Assembly (NCBI GenBank): GCA_934254725.1
Contig: CAKQLR010000002.1
Location: 1-64,000, forward strand
Direction of reading: 5' to 3'
Origin: an uncultured Clostridia bacterium
GTDB lineage: Bacteria > Bacillota > Clostridia > Christensenellales > Borkfalkiaceae
Length of the DNA stretch: 64,000 nt
The position numbers were made by a program, and so were the translations under genes. This document shows positions 9,101 through 16,493 of the stretch, in pieces. The first letter of the stretch is position 1; every line of letters begins with the position of its first letter. The notes beneath the pieces were generated by a model. The model was not told the DNA's origin. It searched no databases and was given only the letters and a program-made list of their open reading frames with translations.

Positions 9101-10340
9101 AGCGAACAAAGTCCTCGCTCAGGTTAATAGGCAAGCCAAGGTCGAGTTTCTTTAACAGCTCGACGAAGTCCTTAGGTTTAATTTCTTCCTGAACCAATTC
9201 GCCGGTAATTTCGTTTACGTATTCGTATTCCTTTTTAAACTCGATCACAGTGTCGAAAAGTTCAAAGAAATCGTCGTTTAAAACCTTTGCTGCTTCCGTC
9301 TGAAGTTTTATAATCAATTCGCCTGGAATATTTATCGCCTGCGGGTTGTTTTTTACGAACGTATAAAGGCTTTCCAAACTGTCCGCGACTTCGGTAAAGC
9401 CCCAGCTTCTCAACGAGGCAATGACCGAATTTACGTCAACCTGCTCTTCGAATTCCTTTAAAATCTCTTCGCCTGTCTTAACCTCTATAGCGGCAAGATC
9501 GTCCGAAAATTTTTTGATGTTGTCGCGATACTCTATAAGCGTTGCCGAGGGGGTGCTTTGCAGGTAGTCCATAGCCGTCTTGGCAATTCTCAGCGAAGTG
9601 CCGAGTTCTCTTGACAGCGGCATCTGGAAATATGTATTTTGTATTTCTTCAATGGTTTTCGCAAACGACTCGTTTCTGAAAGAAACCTTGCCCCCGCTTT
9701 CCGTAATGGTGCCGAGCGGTATATCCAGCTGCGAGTTAGTTGCAAGCTGTTGTACGAGAAGAGGCGCGGTCACTTCCAACCCGTTAAACGGGCGAAGCAC
9801 TATTTTGTCCTCAGGCACGCCGACAAGCTCGACAGAACCTACGTTTTCTACCGCAAGGATTTTCTCCCTTAGTGCTTTTGCGTCGCTGTAGCATTCCTCT
9901 TCGTCTCCGTCATTATACACTGTCACGGTCGCAACGGCGTTCCCGTTAAAGTCTATTTTCGTAAAAATCGGATCGTAACAGCTATCCGGAAAGGATACGA
10001 GCGCAAGCTTGTCTTTAATTTCGTCCGTCTTTTTATCCACGTCCGTTCCGTAATCGAAGGTAATCGCAACCATTGTCGCGTTCTCAATGCTGTAAGAGGT
10101 CACGGATTTAACGTTTGAAAGAGTTTTAAGAGAGGATTCAAGCAACGGTCTTACCGTTTCGTCACACGTTTCCGCGCTTGCGCCTGGGTACGCCACCGTC
10201 ACGCCGAGAGCGGGAAAGGCTATATCCGGCAAAAGGTTTACCGGCATATTGAACGCGGCGAGCATTCCGAAACCGAATACAAGTATGGCTACCGTACATA
10301 CAGTCACCGGTCTTTTAAAAATTTTCTTTAAAAAATTCAT
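6120..10340 (-). CDS. RND-family efflux permease, very large (1406 aa), with three extra segments
   Basis: Two-fold RND transporter (AcrB/SwrC superfamily) in the cytoplasmic membrane, driven by the proton gradient. TM1 at the N-terminus is followed by NLLPDIAFPALGVTVAYPGAS, the standard porter-domain start. TM4 carries GIGMLVDNSIVIIE: D577 is kept, but the second Asp of the AcrB DD pair is Asn578. TM10 has GVVVNNAIVMID. Extra parts: a helical insert at about 245-440, a Lys- and Ala/Thr/Ser-rich cytoplasmic linker at about 675-730, and a 160-residue acidic tail from about 1247. ATG 10340 follows AGGAG. No membrane-fusion protein or outer-membrane partner is adjacent. The substrate (drug, lipid, peptide) is unknown. 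Confidence 0.93.
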   Translation of the reverse strand: MNFLKKIFKRPVTVCTVAILVFGFGMLAAFNMPVNLLPDIAFPALGVTVAYPGASAETCDETVRPLLESSLKTLSNVKSVTSYSIENATMVAITFDYGTDVDKKTDEIKDKLALVSFPDSCYDPIFTKIDFNGNAVATVTVYNDGDEEECYSDAKALREKILAVENVGSVELVGVPEDKIVLRPFNGLEVTAPLLVQQLATNSQLDIPLGTITESGGKVSFRNESFAKTIEEIQNTYFQMPLSRELGTSLRIAKTAMDYLQSTPSATLIEYRDNIKKFSDDLAAIEVKTGEEILKEFEEQVDVNSVIASLRSWGFTEVADSLESLYTFVKNNPQAINIPGELIIKLQTEAAKVLNDDFFELFDTVIEFKKEYEYVNEITGELVQEEIKPKDFVELLKKLDLGLPINLSEDFVRFIEEHDFSELSYDSDGNANLNVKISDVATVKEERSFPSFAYYNGRQAVTLKVYGISGGNTAKISSDVKKLVEQQTGSSVAVLIDDQSQFITDSVSNVISSMIIGGVLAVLVILLFLKKFNTSLIIAATMPLSVLGAMGCMYLMGITLNMVSLGGLAVGIGMLVDNSIVIIESVNFERDKGKTAFQAAVDGTKLVAGSLLASTLTSVCVFFPILFTKGLTEMIFADLSWSVIFSLAFSLIVALTVIPTLYCLVCGDKRMLTGKVLKKKSVKTAGSASELSAGTAAQTSAETAGDAPAERAENGSHKKDKNRVKRKGNRTSIMKGAMKFYDGFLRKCLRTRALVLIITFIIFAGSATMVFTTGTAFMPSVDQKTIEVSIVFDASDELDYCKEKTYQVYENVKNGIDDIKHLSADISDSSLIATSVHGTIRLVLNDDAKKKTKTVLEEVRNIAENSGVASVSVTEVDGVLAALMSGFGGISTIGVSVEGEDIAVLREISQKVKDKATSEYSYFTNVSDNLSGENVEYKIKFDYLKCFENGIDYKVAVATLRAGIAGYTACTVSIGGERYDVSVKFKDDAIEDYYGGIEDYVLSFSGDKSVKLKDVATITKTMSPTMITRENGKNVMTLSVETSTDIDAGTAGETFTKIIEEVLQDYSGYEFKESGVNRYLNEVFEGLIITMIIAFILLFAVMACQFESLVKPFIVIFSIPLSFSGAFLALTISGLPLNIVSFIGIIMLMGVVVNNAIVMIDRIEQLKTDYGYSDYTALIEGSKSRMRAIWMSTLTTVLALVPLALAIGRGSELMQPLGVVVMGGLTLATLVTLIIIPVMYSIVKRVRIPKKGSEESFINPELLHEGAVAGEVSQAPVSVEEETETCEIGGASETEEIKTDKEDNACKENKAAADNSCVKETVEVDAGTITLICDDTRKVEILSPENSKIVIKCKDAKTVYYRCKQTENVETETEQEEPERIVENFNNGRGVSERYVKKAKKTIKKG

Positions 10341-10509
10341 AAAAACTCCTGTAAATCAAGAACGGCTCAGCAAAAGTCGTTTGCGGCTTTGAAAGATTTT
10401 GCGGTAAAGCAAAAGGCTATCCGCACAAAAAAACGCACAGAATATATTTATACTTATACATTTTACATTTATATTTTTAAATTAGTGTTAATAACGCGCG
10501 TTTTTTTGA

Positions 10510-10539
10510 TTAAAATTTTCTTTTAAAAGAAAATTTTAA
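10510..10539. repeat. perfect 30-bp palindrome
   Basis: TTAAAATTTTC-TTTTAAAA-GAAAATTTTAA is identical on both strands. Only one G-C pair per arm, so an RNA hairpin would be weak and there is no T tract typical of a terminator. An operator for a dimeric regulator or simple AT-rich sequence are both possible. Confidence 0.7.
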
Positions 10540-10600
10540 CGCTTCAGCACCGTGTCTCTGCGCCAAAAAAAGTAAAAAAACTTTTGCTCGGTCAGTCCGT

Positions 10601-10630
10601 TTGACAAACAATGCTAAAAAGAGTTATAAT
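10601..10630 (+). promoter_or_regulatory. sigma-A promoter of the lipoate cassette
   Basis: TTGACA (10601-10606), 18-bp spacer, TATAAT (10625-10630). Expected start near 10637, about 40 bases ahead of the lplA ATG. Confidence 0.8.
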
Positions 10631-10676
10631 AAAATTTAGTGATTCCATATCCATAGATTCTAAAAGGATTTTTTAT

Positions 10677-11585
10677 ATGAAGTATATCGAAATGCCCGAC
10701 GGCTCGCCCGCCTATCACCTGGCATTCGAGCAAGCCGTTGCGGAAAGCATTACGGGCGACGCGCTCATTCTCTGGCAAAACTCCCCCGCTTTAGTCTGCG
10801 GTTCGTACCAGAACGTTTTCAGAGAAGCGGACGTTTATGCCGCCTATAAATCCGGTGTGCCCGTTGTAAGAAGAATTTCCGGCGGGGGCACCGTTTACCA
10901 TGACAAAGGCAATTTAAACTATACCTTAGTTACCGATTTTAACCCGGAATACGACTATTCCGACGTAATGAAAGGAATGATAACCGCACTTCAAAAAATG
11001 GGGATCCCTGCTGAAAAAGGGGGTATTTGCGATATTTCGGTGTGTGGGAAAAAGGTTTCCGGCAACGCACAGAGAGTGTTTAACGGCAGGCTTATGCACC
11101 ATGGGACGCTCCTCTTTTCCACCGACCTTTCCGCTTTGAAATTGCTGTGCGGAAGATCGGGCAGGGAATATACGGACAAGTCTATAAAATCCGTTCCAGC
11201 CGAAGTACTCAACCTGCGGGAGTTCTTCCCCGGTAGTATACTTGATTTCAAAAAAGGGATAATAGCCTGTTTCCCTTCCCCTTTGGAGCCGTATTCGCCC
11301 GCTCAGGACGTTTACGAAAAAGCGGACGAGCTGAATAAAACGCGCTATGCTTACGACGAATGGACGTATCTGAAAAATCCGACGTTTTCCGTCTCGGCTG
11401 AAAAGGATTACGGCTTTGCACGCTACCGCGCCGAAAAGGGAATTATAAAAGAAGGGAAGATAGTATTTAAAGGTAAGGAGCTTACGGATAAATTCCTCGG
11501 CGCAAGGCTGATCCCAAGCGAAACGGAAGCGCTGTGCAAAGAACTTTCGGACGATTACGAACTGCTTGCAGGTCTTATTCTTTAA
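10677..11585 (+). CDS. lplA: lipoate-protein ligase A family protein, copy 1
   Basis: 302 residues from ATG 10677 (AAGG upstream, and transcription begins after the earlier in-frame ATG at 10611). Has the BPL/LplA catalytic fold: VVRRISGGGTVYHDKG near residue 64 (nucleotide-binding glycine loop), KKVSGNAQ with the catalytic lysine, and HHGTLLFSTD. A degenerate C-terminal accessory domain follows (NPTFSVSAEKDYGFARYRAEKG). It activates lipoate or octanoate with ATP and transfers it to a lysine of a carrier domain. First gene of a same-strand run: a free lipoyl domain, lipA, a second ligase, a HAD protein and a flavodoxin. Family members can instead be octanoyl- or lipoyl-transferases, so the exact reaction is open. 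Confidence 0.88.
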   Translation: MKYIEMPDGSPAYHLAFEQAVAESITGDALILWQNSPALVCGSYQNVFREADVYAAYKSGVPVVRRISGGGTVYHDKGNLNYTLVTDFNPEYDYSDVMKGMITALQKMGIPAEKGGICDISVCGKKVSGNAQRVFNGRLMHHGTLLFSTDLSALKLLCGRSGREYTDKSIKSVPAEVLNLREFFPGSILDFKKGIIACFPSPLEPYSPAQDVYEKADELNKTRYAYDEWTYLKNPTFSVSAEKDYGFARYRAEKGIIKEGKIVFKGKELTDKFLGARLIPSETEALCKELSDDYELLAGLIL

Positions 11586-11686
11586 AAAAATTATTTAAAA
11601 AAACGCAGATAACGTGCGATTTACGGGATTTATCCCTTATTTACATTATATAAAAACGGTGACGCAACCGAATTAAGGAGAACAAA

Positions 11687-11923
11687 ATGAAAAAAAACGT
11701 AGTAATGCCCTCGCTTAAAGAAAACATGAAAGAAGGCGTGCTTTGCGCCTGGCTTAAAGAGGAAGGCGAAGCTTACAAGAAAGGCGACGTGCTTTTCGAA
11801 GTAGAAACGGAAAAAGTAGTAAGTCAGGTTAAAGCAGACCGTGACGGAGTTATTTTAAAGAAACTTGCGGAAGAAGGCGACAGCGTTGAAGTAAACGCAA
11901 CCGTAGCCGAAGTAAACGAATAA
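11687..11923 (+). CDS. free-standing lipoyl-domain carrier protein
   Basis: 78 residues, a single lipoyl/biotinyl domain. It starts [13 protein letters not shown], a close match to the first strand of E2 lipoyl domains, and has the modification turn EVETEKVVS with the lysine at about residue 44 in the tip position (classic E-T-D-K-A). The domain fills the whole protein: there is no E3-binding or acyltransferase part and no GcvH-like extension. ATG 11687 follows AAGGAG. It sits between one lipoate ligase and lipoyl synthase, so it is a likely substrate of both. Its redox or acyl-carrying partner is not in the window. Biotinylation instead of lipoylation is unlikely because the EAMKM motif is absent. 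Confidence 0.85.
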   Translation: MKKNVVMPSLKENMKEGVLCAWLKEEGEAYKKGDVLFEVETEKVVSQVKADRDGVILKKLAEEGDSVEVNATVAEVNE

Positions 11924-11970
11924 CAAGCCCCATAACGCCCGTTGACGGCGTTTTTTCGGAGGAGATTTTT

Positions 11971-12822
11971 ATGAATAAAAAACCCGATTGGCTTAAAGTA
12001 GAATATTCCGCCGCGGCGGTCAGCGAGGTTGCCTCGCTTATGAAAGAATTAAAACTCAACACCGTTTGCAACGAAGCTAATTGCCCGAACCTCGGCGAAT
12101 GCTTCGGCAAGCATACGGCTACGTTTATGATACTCGGAAGTCGCTGTACGAGGAATTGCACTTTCTGCAACGTCACACACGCTCGCCCCGACCCCGTAGA
12201 TCCCGACGAACCCGCAAACCTTGCGGAAGCGGTAAAAAAATTAGGTTTAAAACACGTGGTTATAACTCAGGTTACAAGGGACGACCTGAAAGACGGCGGC
12301 GCAGGACAGTTTGCCTCTTGCCTTAACGAAATACACGCGCTTTGCCCGAACACCACTACGGAAGTTCTCATTTCGGACATGAAGGGCGACACCTCTTGTT
12401 TCGACACGGTGCTTGCGGCTCGTCCCGACGTCTTGAACCACAATGTGGAAACGGTTAAGGATCTTTACTCCTCCGTGCGCCCTCAGGCAAACTATGCCCG
12501 CTCGCTCGAGCTGTTAAGGTACTGCAAGCAAAAAGCCCCCGATATCCTAACTAAAACGGGGTTTATGGTTGGCCTTGGTGAAACCGATGAGCAGATAGAT
12601 GCGCTTATGGACGACCTACTCGGAGTAGGTTGCGACATACTTACTATAGGACAATATCTGCAGCCTTCCGAAAAGCATTACAAGCTTGTAAGATACGTTA
12701 CGCCCGAGGAATTCGAAGCACTCAAACAAAAAGCTTTGAAGAAAGGCTTTAAGTACGTTGCAAGTTCTCCGCTTGTGAGAAGCTCCTACCGTGCGGCGGA
12801 AGCCCTCGGCGTTTCAAAGTAG
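11971..12822 (+). CDS. lipA: lipoyl synthase (radical SAM)
   Basis: 283 residues. Inserts two sulfur atoms into an octanoyl group already bound to a carrier domain. Auxiliary-cluster cysteines are C33, C38 and C44 ([12 protein letters not shown]). The radical SAM cluster is C59-x3-C63-x2-C66 (CTRNCTFC). The C-terminal RSSY that supplies the serine ligand of the auxiliary cluster is present (LVRSSYRA). ATG 11971 follows GGAGGAG. Placed 47 bp after the free lipoyl domain and 54 bp before a second ligase. No lipB octanoyltransferase is in view, so one of the LplA-like proteins probably supplies the octanoylated carrier (inference). Confidence 0.97.
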   Translation: MNKKPDWLKVEYSAAAVSEVASLMKELKLNTVCNEANCPNLGECFGKHTATFMILGSRCTRNCTFCNVTHARPDPVDPDEPANLAEAVKKLGLKHVVITQVTRDDLKDGGAGQFASCLNEIHALCPNTTTEVLISDMKGDTSCFDTVLAARPDVLNHNVETVKDLYSSVRPQANYARSLELLRYCKQKAPDILTKTGFMVGLGETDEQIDALMDDLLGVGCDILTIGQYLQPSEKHYKLVRYVTPEEFEALKQKALKKGFKYVASSPLVRSSYRAAEALGVSK

Positions 12823-12876
12823 TTTCGACGAAGATTCCGATAGCTAAGTGGAAGAACCACATAAAACCGAACAGAA

Positions 12877-13851
12877 ATGATTTACGTAAACACAAACAGC
12901 AAAAACGTTTTTTATAACTTCGGCGCGGAGATGTACTTTGCGGACAAAAAAAACCTTGGCGACACGGTTTTTTTGTTTTGGCAAACTTCGCCCACGCTTA
13001 TGTGCGGCAAATACCAGAACCCTTTCGAGGAAATCGATATGGCTTACGCGAGGGAGAAAAACATCACTCTCGTCCGCAGGGCTTCCGGCGGTGGCACCAT
13101 TTACACAGACGAGGGCGGCTGGCAGTTTTCGTTCATAGACAAACGCGCGAATACGGATATTTCTTTCACCGAATATATGAAGCCGGTTATAGATGCGCTT
13201 ATAAAACTCGGCGTGCCTGCCGAAATGAGCGGCAGAAACGATATCCTCGCCGCAGGCAGAAAGTTTTCGGGCAACGCTCAGTACAAAACGGATAACGCCA
13301 CTGTGCATCACGGCTCCCTTCTGTTCTCTACCGACATCGAGGAAATGGTAAGGGCCACCACCGTGGACGAATATAAATTTACCTCGAAAAGCATCAAGTC
13401 CGTAAAGGACAGGGTTGTAAACCTTTGTGAGTTCCGTAACGGCGATATGAACTCCGAACAGTTCGGGGAGTATATGGTAAAAGAAATTCTGAAGTCCGGC
13501 AGCGAATACTTCATTACGGAAGAGGACGACCACGAAATAAAAAAACTATCAAAAGAATACTTTGAAAATCCCGAGCGGATTTACGGGCTTACCCCCCGCT
13601 TTACGGTTCGTAAGAAAGGACGTTTCAAAGGCGGCACCGTTGCCGTGGAGTTGGAAGTAAAAAAAGGAAAAATCGTTTCATTAAATCTTACCGGGGACTT
13701 CTTTTCGAGCAAAGAAGTGGCTTATATCACGCAGGAAATGGCAGGTTGCCCGTATGAAGCGCAAGCGGTTAAGGAAAATTTTTCTTCCCTTTCAGACGGG
13801 GCGTTTTACAATATCACCGACGAGGAAATAGCAAAGCTTATCGCCGAATAA
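12877..13851 (+). CDS. lipoate-protein ligase A family protein, copy 2
   Basis: 324 residues. LplA fold with VRRASGGGTIYTDEG (the usual YHD is YTD), RKFSGNAQ with the catalytic lysine, HHGSLLFSTD and SKSIKSVKDRVVNL. It retains a complete C-terminal accessory domain (FKGGTVAVELEVKKGKI...LTGDFFSS), which supports full ATP-dependent ligation. It is a diverged paralogue of the first gene of this cassette, not a recent copy. The ribosome binding site before ATG 12877 is weak, so translation may depend on coupling to lipA. Having two paralogues suggests division of labour, for example ligation versus transfer between carriers (inference). Confidence 0.88.
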   Translation: MIYVNTNSKNVFYNFGAEMYFADKKNLGDTVFLFWQTSPTLMCGKYQNPFEEIDMAYAREKNITLVRRASGGGTIYTDEGGWQFSFIDKRANTDISFTEYMKPVIDALIKLGVPAEMSGRNDILAAGRKFSGNAQYKTDNATVHHGSLLFSTDIEEMVRATTVDEYKFTSKSIKSVKDRVVNLCEFRNGDMNSEQFGEYMVKEILKSGSEYFITEEDDHEIKKLSKEYFENPERIYGLTPRFTVRKKGRFKGGTVAVELEVKKGKIVSLNLTGDFFSSKEVAYITQEMAGCPYEAQAVKENFSSLSDGAFYNITDEEIAKLIAE

Positions 13852-13919
13852 CGGGTATCCTCTCCCTTATAAATAAAGTCACGAAAGCACAATTTCAACT
13901 GCTTTAAGGAGAAAACACG

Positions 13920-14603
13920 ATGGATAAAGAAAACGAGACACGTTTCGCCTCGGATAAAAGAAAAATACAGGGCGTTCTGTTCGATATGGACGGTGTGCTT
14001 GTGGATAGCGAGCCGGTTATCATAAGGGCGATTATGGAGGTATTGAAGGAACAATTCGGTCTTACCGTAAAGAAAGAAGATTTTCTTGAATTTACAGGAA
14101 TGGGCGAGGACAGATTTATAGGCGGCGTGGTTGAAAAATACGGAAAAAAGTACGAATTATCCATGAAAAAGGCGGCTTATGAAAGATATGCCCAAATAGG
14201 CAAGGGGCTTATCACCGTGTACCCGAACGTAAGAAGCACGGTTAAAACTCTTTGCGAAAAAGGTTTGAAAATAGCCGTTTGCTCCTCAGCCGACGCCGAA
14301 AAAGTAAACATAAATCTGGACGTGTGCGGCGTAAGACCGTATGTAAACGGCATCCTTACAGGCTGCGACGTGGAGCGCAAAAAGCCCTTCCCCGATATTT
14401 TTATAAAGGGTGCAAGCATTATAGGCGTTCCCCCAGAAAACTGCATCGTCGTGGAGGACGCGATATCCGGAATAAAAGCGGCAAAAGCAGCGGGCGCATT
14501 TGCGATAGGCGTCACCACATCGTTTAAAAAAGAAGAATTGCTCTCCGCCGGCGCCAACGCCATAATAGACGACATTTCCGAAATGCTTCCGTACGTAAAT
14601 TGA
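13920..14603 (+). CDS. HAD superfamily hydrolase, beta-phosphoglucomutase-like (subfamily IA)
   Basis: 227 residues. Motif I is LFDMDGVLVDSEP at about residues 20-33 with both catalytic aspartates; motif II is in VCSSADAEK; motif III and IV are KKPFPDIFIKGA and VVEDAISGIKAA. Helical cap domain between motifs I and II. These enzymes are phosphatases or phosphoglucomutases of small metabolites. ATG 13920 follows AAGGAG. It continues the lipoate gene run, 68 bp after the second ligase; a link to lipoate metabolism is not obvious. The GMGEDRF segment in the cap is typical of plain phosphatases as well as PGMB-like proteins. Confidence 0.85.
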   Translation: MDKENETRFASDKRKIQGVLFDMDGVLVDSEPVIIRAIMEVLKEQFGLTVKKEDFLEFTGMGEDRFIGGVVEKYGKKYELSMKKAAYERYAQIGKGLITVYPNVRSTVKTLCEKGLKIAVCSSADAEKVNINLDVCGVRPYVNGILTGCDVERKKPFPDIFIKGASIIGVPPENCIVVEDAISGIKAAKAAGAFAIGVTTSFKKEELLSAGANAIIDDISEMLPYVN

Positions 14604-14678
14604 GAAGCTGCCCCTTGCAAGCAAGCTTCCGACTTCTTATATTATAATCTGTAATAAATTTTCAGGAGGTTTAATCTT

Positions 14679-15158
14679 ATGAGTAAAATTCTTGTTGCAT
14701 ATTTTTCCGCAAGCGGAGTAACGAAAAGAGCTGCCGAAAAGCTTGCCACTGCCGCAAATGCGGATTTGTATGAAATAAAACCAGCCACCCCTTACACGGA
14801 TGCGGATCTGAACTGGATGGATAAAAAAAGCCGTTCTACCATTGAAATGAAAGACACTTCTTCTCGTCCCGAAATCGCCGACAAATGCGAAAATATGGGC
14901 GATTACGACGCTGTTTTCGTAGGCTTCCCCATATGGTGGTACGTAGAACCGAGAATTATAGATACTTTCCTTGAAAGTTACGATTTTTCGGGTAAAATCG
15001 TGATACCTTTCGCTACGAGCGGCGGAAGCGGTTTAGGTAAGACAGCAGAGAGCTTCCGCAAAGTTCTCGACAAAAACGTTACGGTTAACGAGGGCAAAAT
15101 GTTAAACCGCGCGAATGAAGCGGACTTGAAAGCCTGGCTTAAAACGCTCGGTTTATAA
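14679..15158 (+). CDS. flavodoxin-like protein
   Basis: 159 residues. The flavodoxin fold with an N-terminal FMN phosphate loop (YFSASGVTKRAAEKLA), the GFPIWWYVEPRIIDTFLE segment that covers the flavin, and PFATSGGSGLGKT. Small cytoplasmic electron carrier or NAD(P)H-dependent quinone reductase. ATG 14679 follows AGGAGG; a TATAAT at 14643-14648 with no clear -35 could give extra transcription. It is the last gene before a terminator at 15269. Radical SAM enzymes such as LipA need reduced flavodoxin, so a donor role for the cassette is attractive but unproven. Confidence 0.85.
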   Translation: MSKILVAYFSASGVTKRAAEKLATAANADLYEIKPATPYTDADLNWMDKKSRSTIEMKDTSSRPEIADKCENMGDYDAVFVGFPIWWYVEPRIIDTFLESYDFSGKIVIPFATSGGSGLGKTAESFRKVLDKNVTVNEGKMLNRANEADLKAWLKTLGL

Positions 15159-15268
15159 AACGGAATTGTCGGGTATAATTTATTGAATAAACCAACGAGA
15201 CGCCCGATTAACTGTTATTTCAACCTGCGGAATTACCCGCAGACGAGGGCTTAAACTGCAAACAACAA

Positions 15269-15308
15269 AGAGGCGGACTCGGATAAAAGCGAACCCGTCT
15301 CTTATTTT
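15269..15308 (+). terminator. terminator after the flavodoxin gene
   Basis: Imperfect 13-bp stem AGAGGCGGACTCG / CGAACCCGTCTCT with loop GATAAAAG, then TATTTT. Ends the lipoate cassette. Confidence 0.65.
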
Positions 15309-15342
15309 ATGCAATATCTCCTACAATGTCTGTTTAGTCCGC

Positions 15343-15696
15343 TTATTCTCCGCACTGTCCGTTAACGCGGTTTATTTCCTCGTCGATTTCTTTAAGTTGT
15401 ATTTTATTTTTTTCAATCTCTTTTTTTAATTTTTTGCATTTAAAGATATAAAAAATTACAGGTATCACGCAAATCAAAGGAATCATAGAAAAAAGTATAC
15501 CCAGCAGTCCGTAGCCGGAGCCGGACAAAAATTTATACGAAGCACCCAACGGCAAAATGAAAATTAAACCTATCAGATTTGATGTTCTTGCTTTTTTTGC
15601 TTTGGCTAACTCCCCTTCATTTTCCGCAAGAGTCTTTACTATTGTCTTATATTTTTCGATTGCCTCGATTTTTGCTTTTTCTTCCGCAAAATCCAT
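15343..15696 (-). CDS. small membrane protein with two TM segments between coiled coils
   Basis: 117 residues, not recognised. An N-terminal charged helix (about 1-38, many Glu/Lys/Ala), two hydrophobic segments (about 42-60 and 66-85) and a C-terminal charged helix (KKLKKEIEKNKIQLKEIDEEI). Both charged helices could form coiled coils on the cytoplasmic side. ATG 15696 has GGAG upstream that overlaps the stop of the preceding lipoprotein gene, so the two are co-transcribed and probably translationally coupled. The intact state of this gene contrasts with the broken gene before it. Confidence 0.65.
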   Translation of the reverse strand: MDFAEEKAKIEAIEKYKTIVKTLAENEGELAKAKKARTSNLIGLIFILPLGASYKFLSGSGYGLLGILFSMIPLICVIPVIFYIFKCKKLKKEIEKNKIQLKEIDEEINRVNGQCGE

Positions 15697-15700
15697 ATTC

Positions 15701-16435
15701 TTACTCCGCCTCTTTCATGTCGTATTCGGGAACATTAACAGCTGTATTGTTCTTGTTGCTATAGTAAATAGAAGTACTTTTTATTCCTTCGTAATATGTA
15801 TTTATCATTACTCCTCCCTCCTTAGGAAACGAAAACGTTATTTTATCCATAAAAGGCACATCGGAATTTTCGGATTTCAATTTATATTCTTTGGTGGAAT
15901 TGTCAAATTCGTACATGCTTCCCATAAGTTTATAAGTCTTCAACAAATCGAGGAATACTTCGCCATACGACACTAAATCCGTTCGAGAAGCAACATACTT
16001 ATTTTTCTCTTTATCTAACGATATCAGATAATCTTTCCCTTCTATCCTTTTATAATAGTCGCTTTCACCGATTTTTTCATATTTAAAATCCAGGTCGTCA
16101 ACAGTATAACCCTTCGTTTTTACCACAATACTTACTGTCGATGCGGTTTGTTTATTCTCCATATCGTAATAAAATGTGTAATATTTGTCATACTCCGCTT
16201 TTTTATCCGCATTGTCTTTCAATTCAATAAGATTATTCCAAAATATAGTAGTATACGAATAGTTTTTGCAATCACCTCAATCAAACCTGTTCTGCCATTC
16301 TTTATCGCTGACTTTGACAAGCTCGTCAATCTGTTCTTGTATGCTTTTGTTTTCATCGTTGTTACAGCCGCACACACACAACATCCACCCGACGCAAACT
16401 AAAATTAACGCCATAATTGCCCACACTTTTTTCAT
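15701..16435 (-). pseudogene. lipoprotein gene interrupted by one in-frame TGA
   Basis: From ATG 16435 (AAGGAG upstream) the reading frame encodes a lipoprotein signal peptide (MKKVWAIMALILVCVGWM) with a lipobox ending at Cys24 (VCGC), then reaches TGA at codon 53 (16279-16277). The same frame continues without another stop to 15701, giving 191 more codons of sensible sequence rich in Tyr, Lys and Asp (ENKQTASTVSIVVKTKGYTV, KITFSFPKEGG). Total would be 244 codons. TGA is a normal stop elsewhere in the window and Trp is read from TGG, so recoding is unlikely; a nonsense mutation or an assembly error is simplest. Function unknown; likely a surface protein controlled by the XRE repressor next door. 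Confidence 0.75.
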
Positions 16436-16464
16436 TTTTTTGTTTTTCTCCTTTTTTACAACAC

Positions 16465-16483
16465 AAACAAGTATCGCTTGTTT
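16465..16483. promoter_or_regulatory. operator 1 (AAACAAG-N5-CTTGTTT)
   Basis: Perfect 7-bp inverted repeat, spacer TATCG. It lies just downstream of the predicted start (about 16487) of the minus-strand lipoprotein promoter, a roadblock position. Confidence 0.8.
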
Positions 16484-16493
16484 TAATGCCTAT

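Larger units (their letters stand above)
10341..10676. other. 336-bp divergent spacer between the RND gene and lplA
   Basis: Very AT-rich. It holds the lplA promoter (10601-10630) and a perfect 30-bp A/T palindrome (10510-10539). A convincing promoter for the RND gene was not identified; weak AT-rich -10-like strings lie around 10440-10490. Confidence 0.6.

Noticed and set aside
16277..16279. TGA read as tryptophan or selenocysteine
   Set aside because: Trp codons in the window are TGG, several conserved genes end in TGA, and no SECIS-like structure or redox motif is near the codon.
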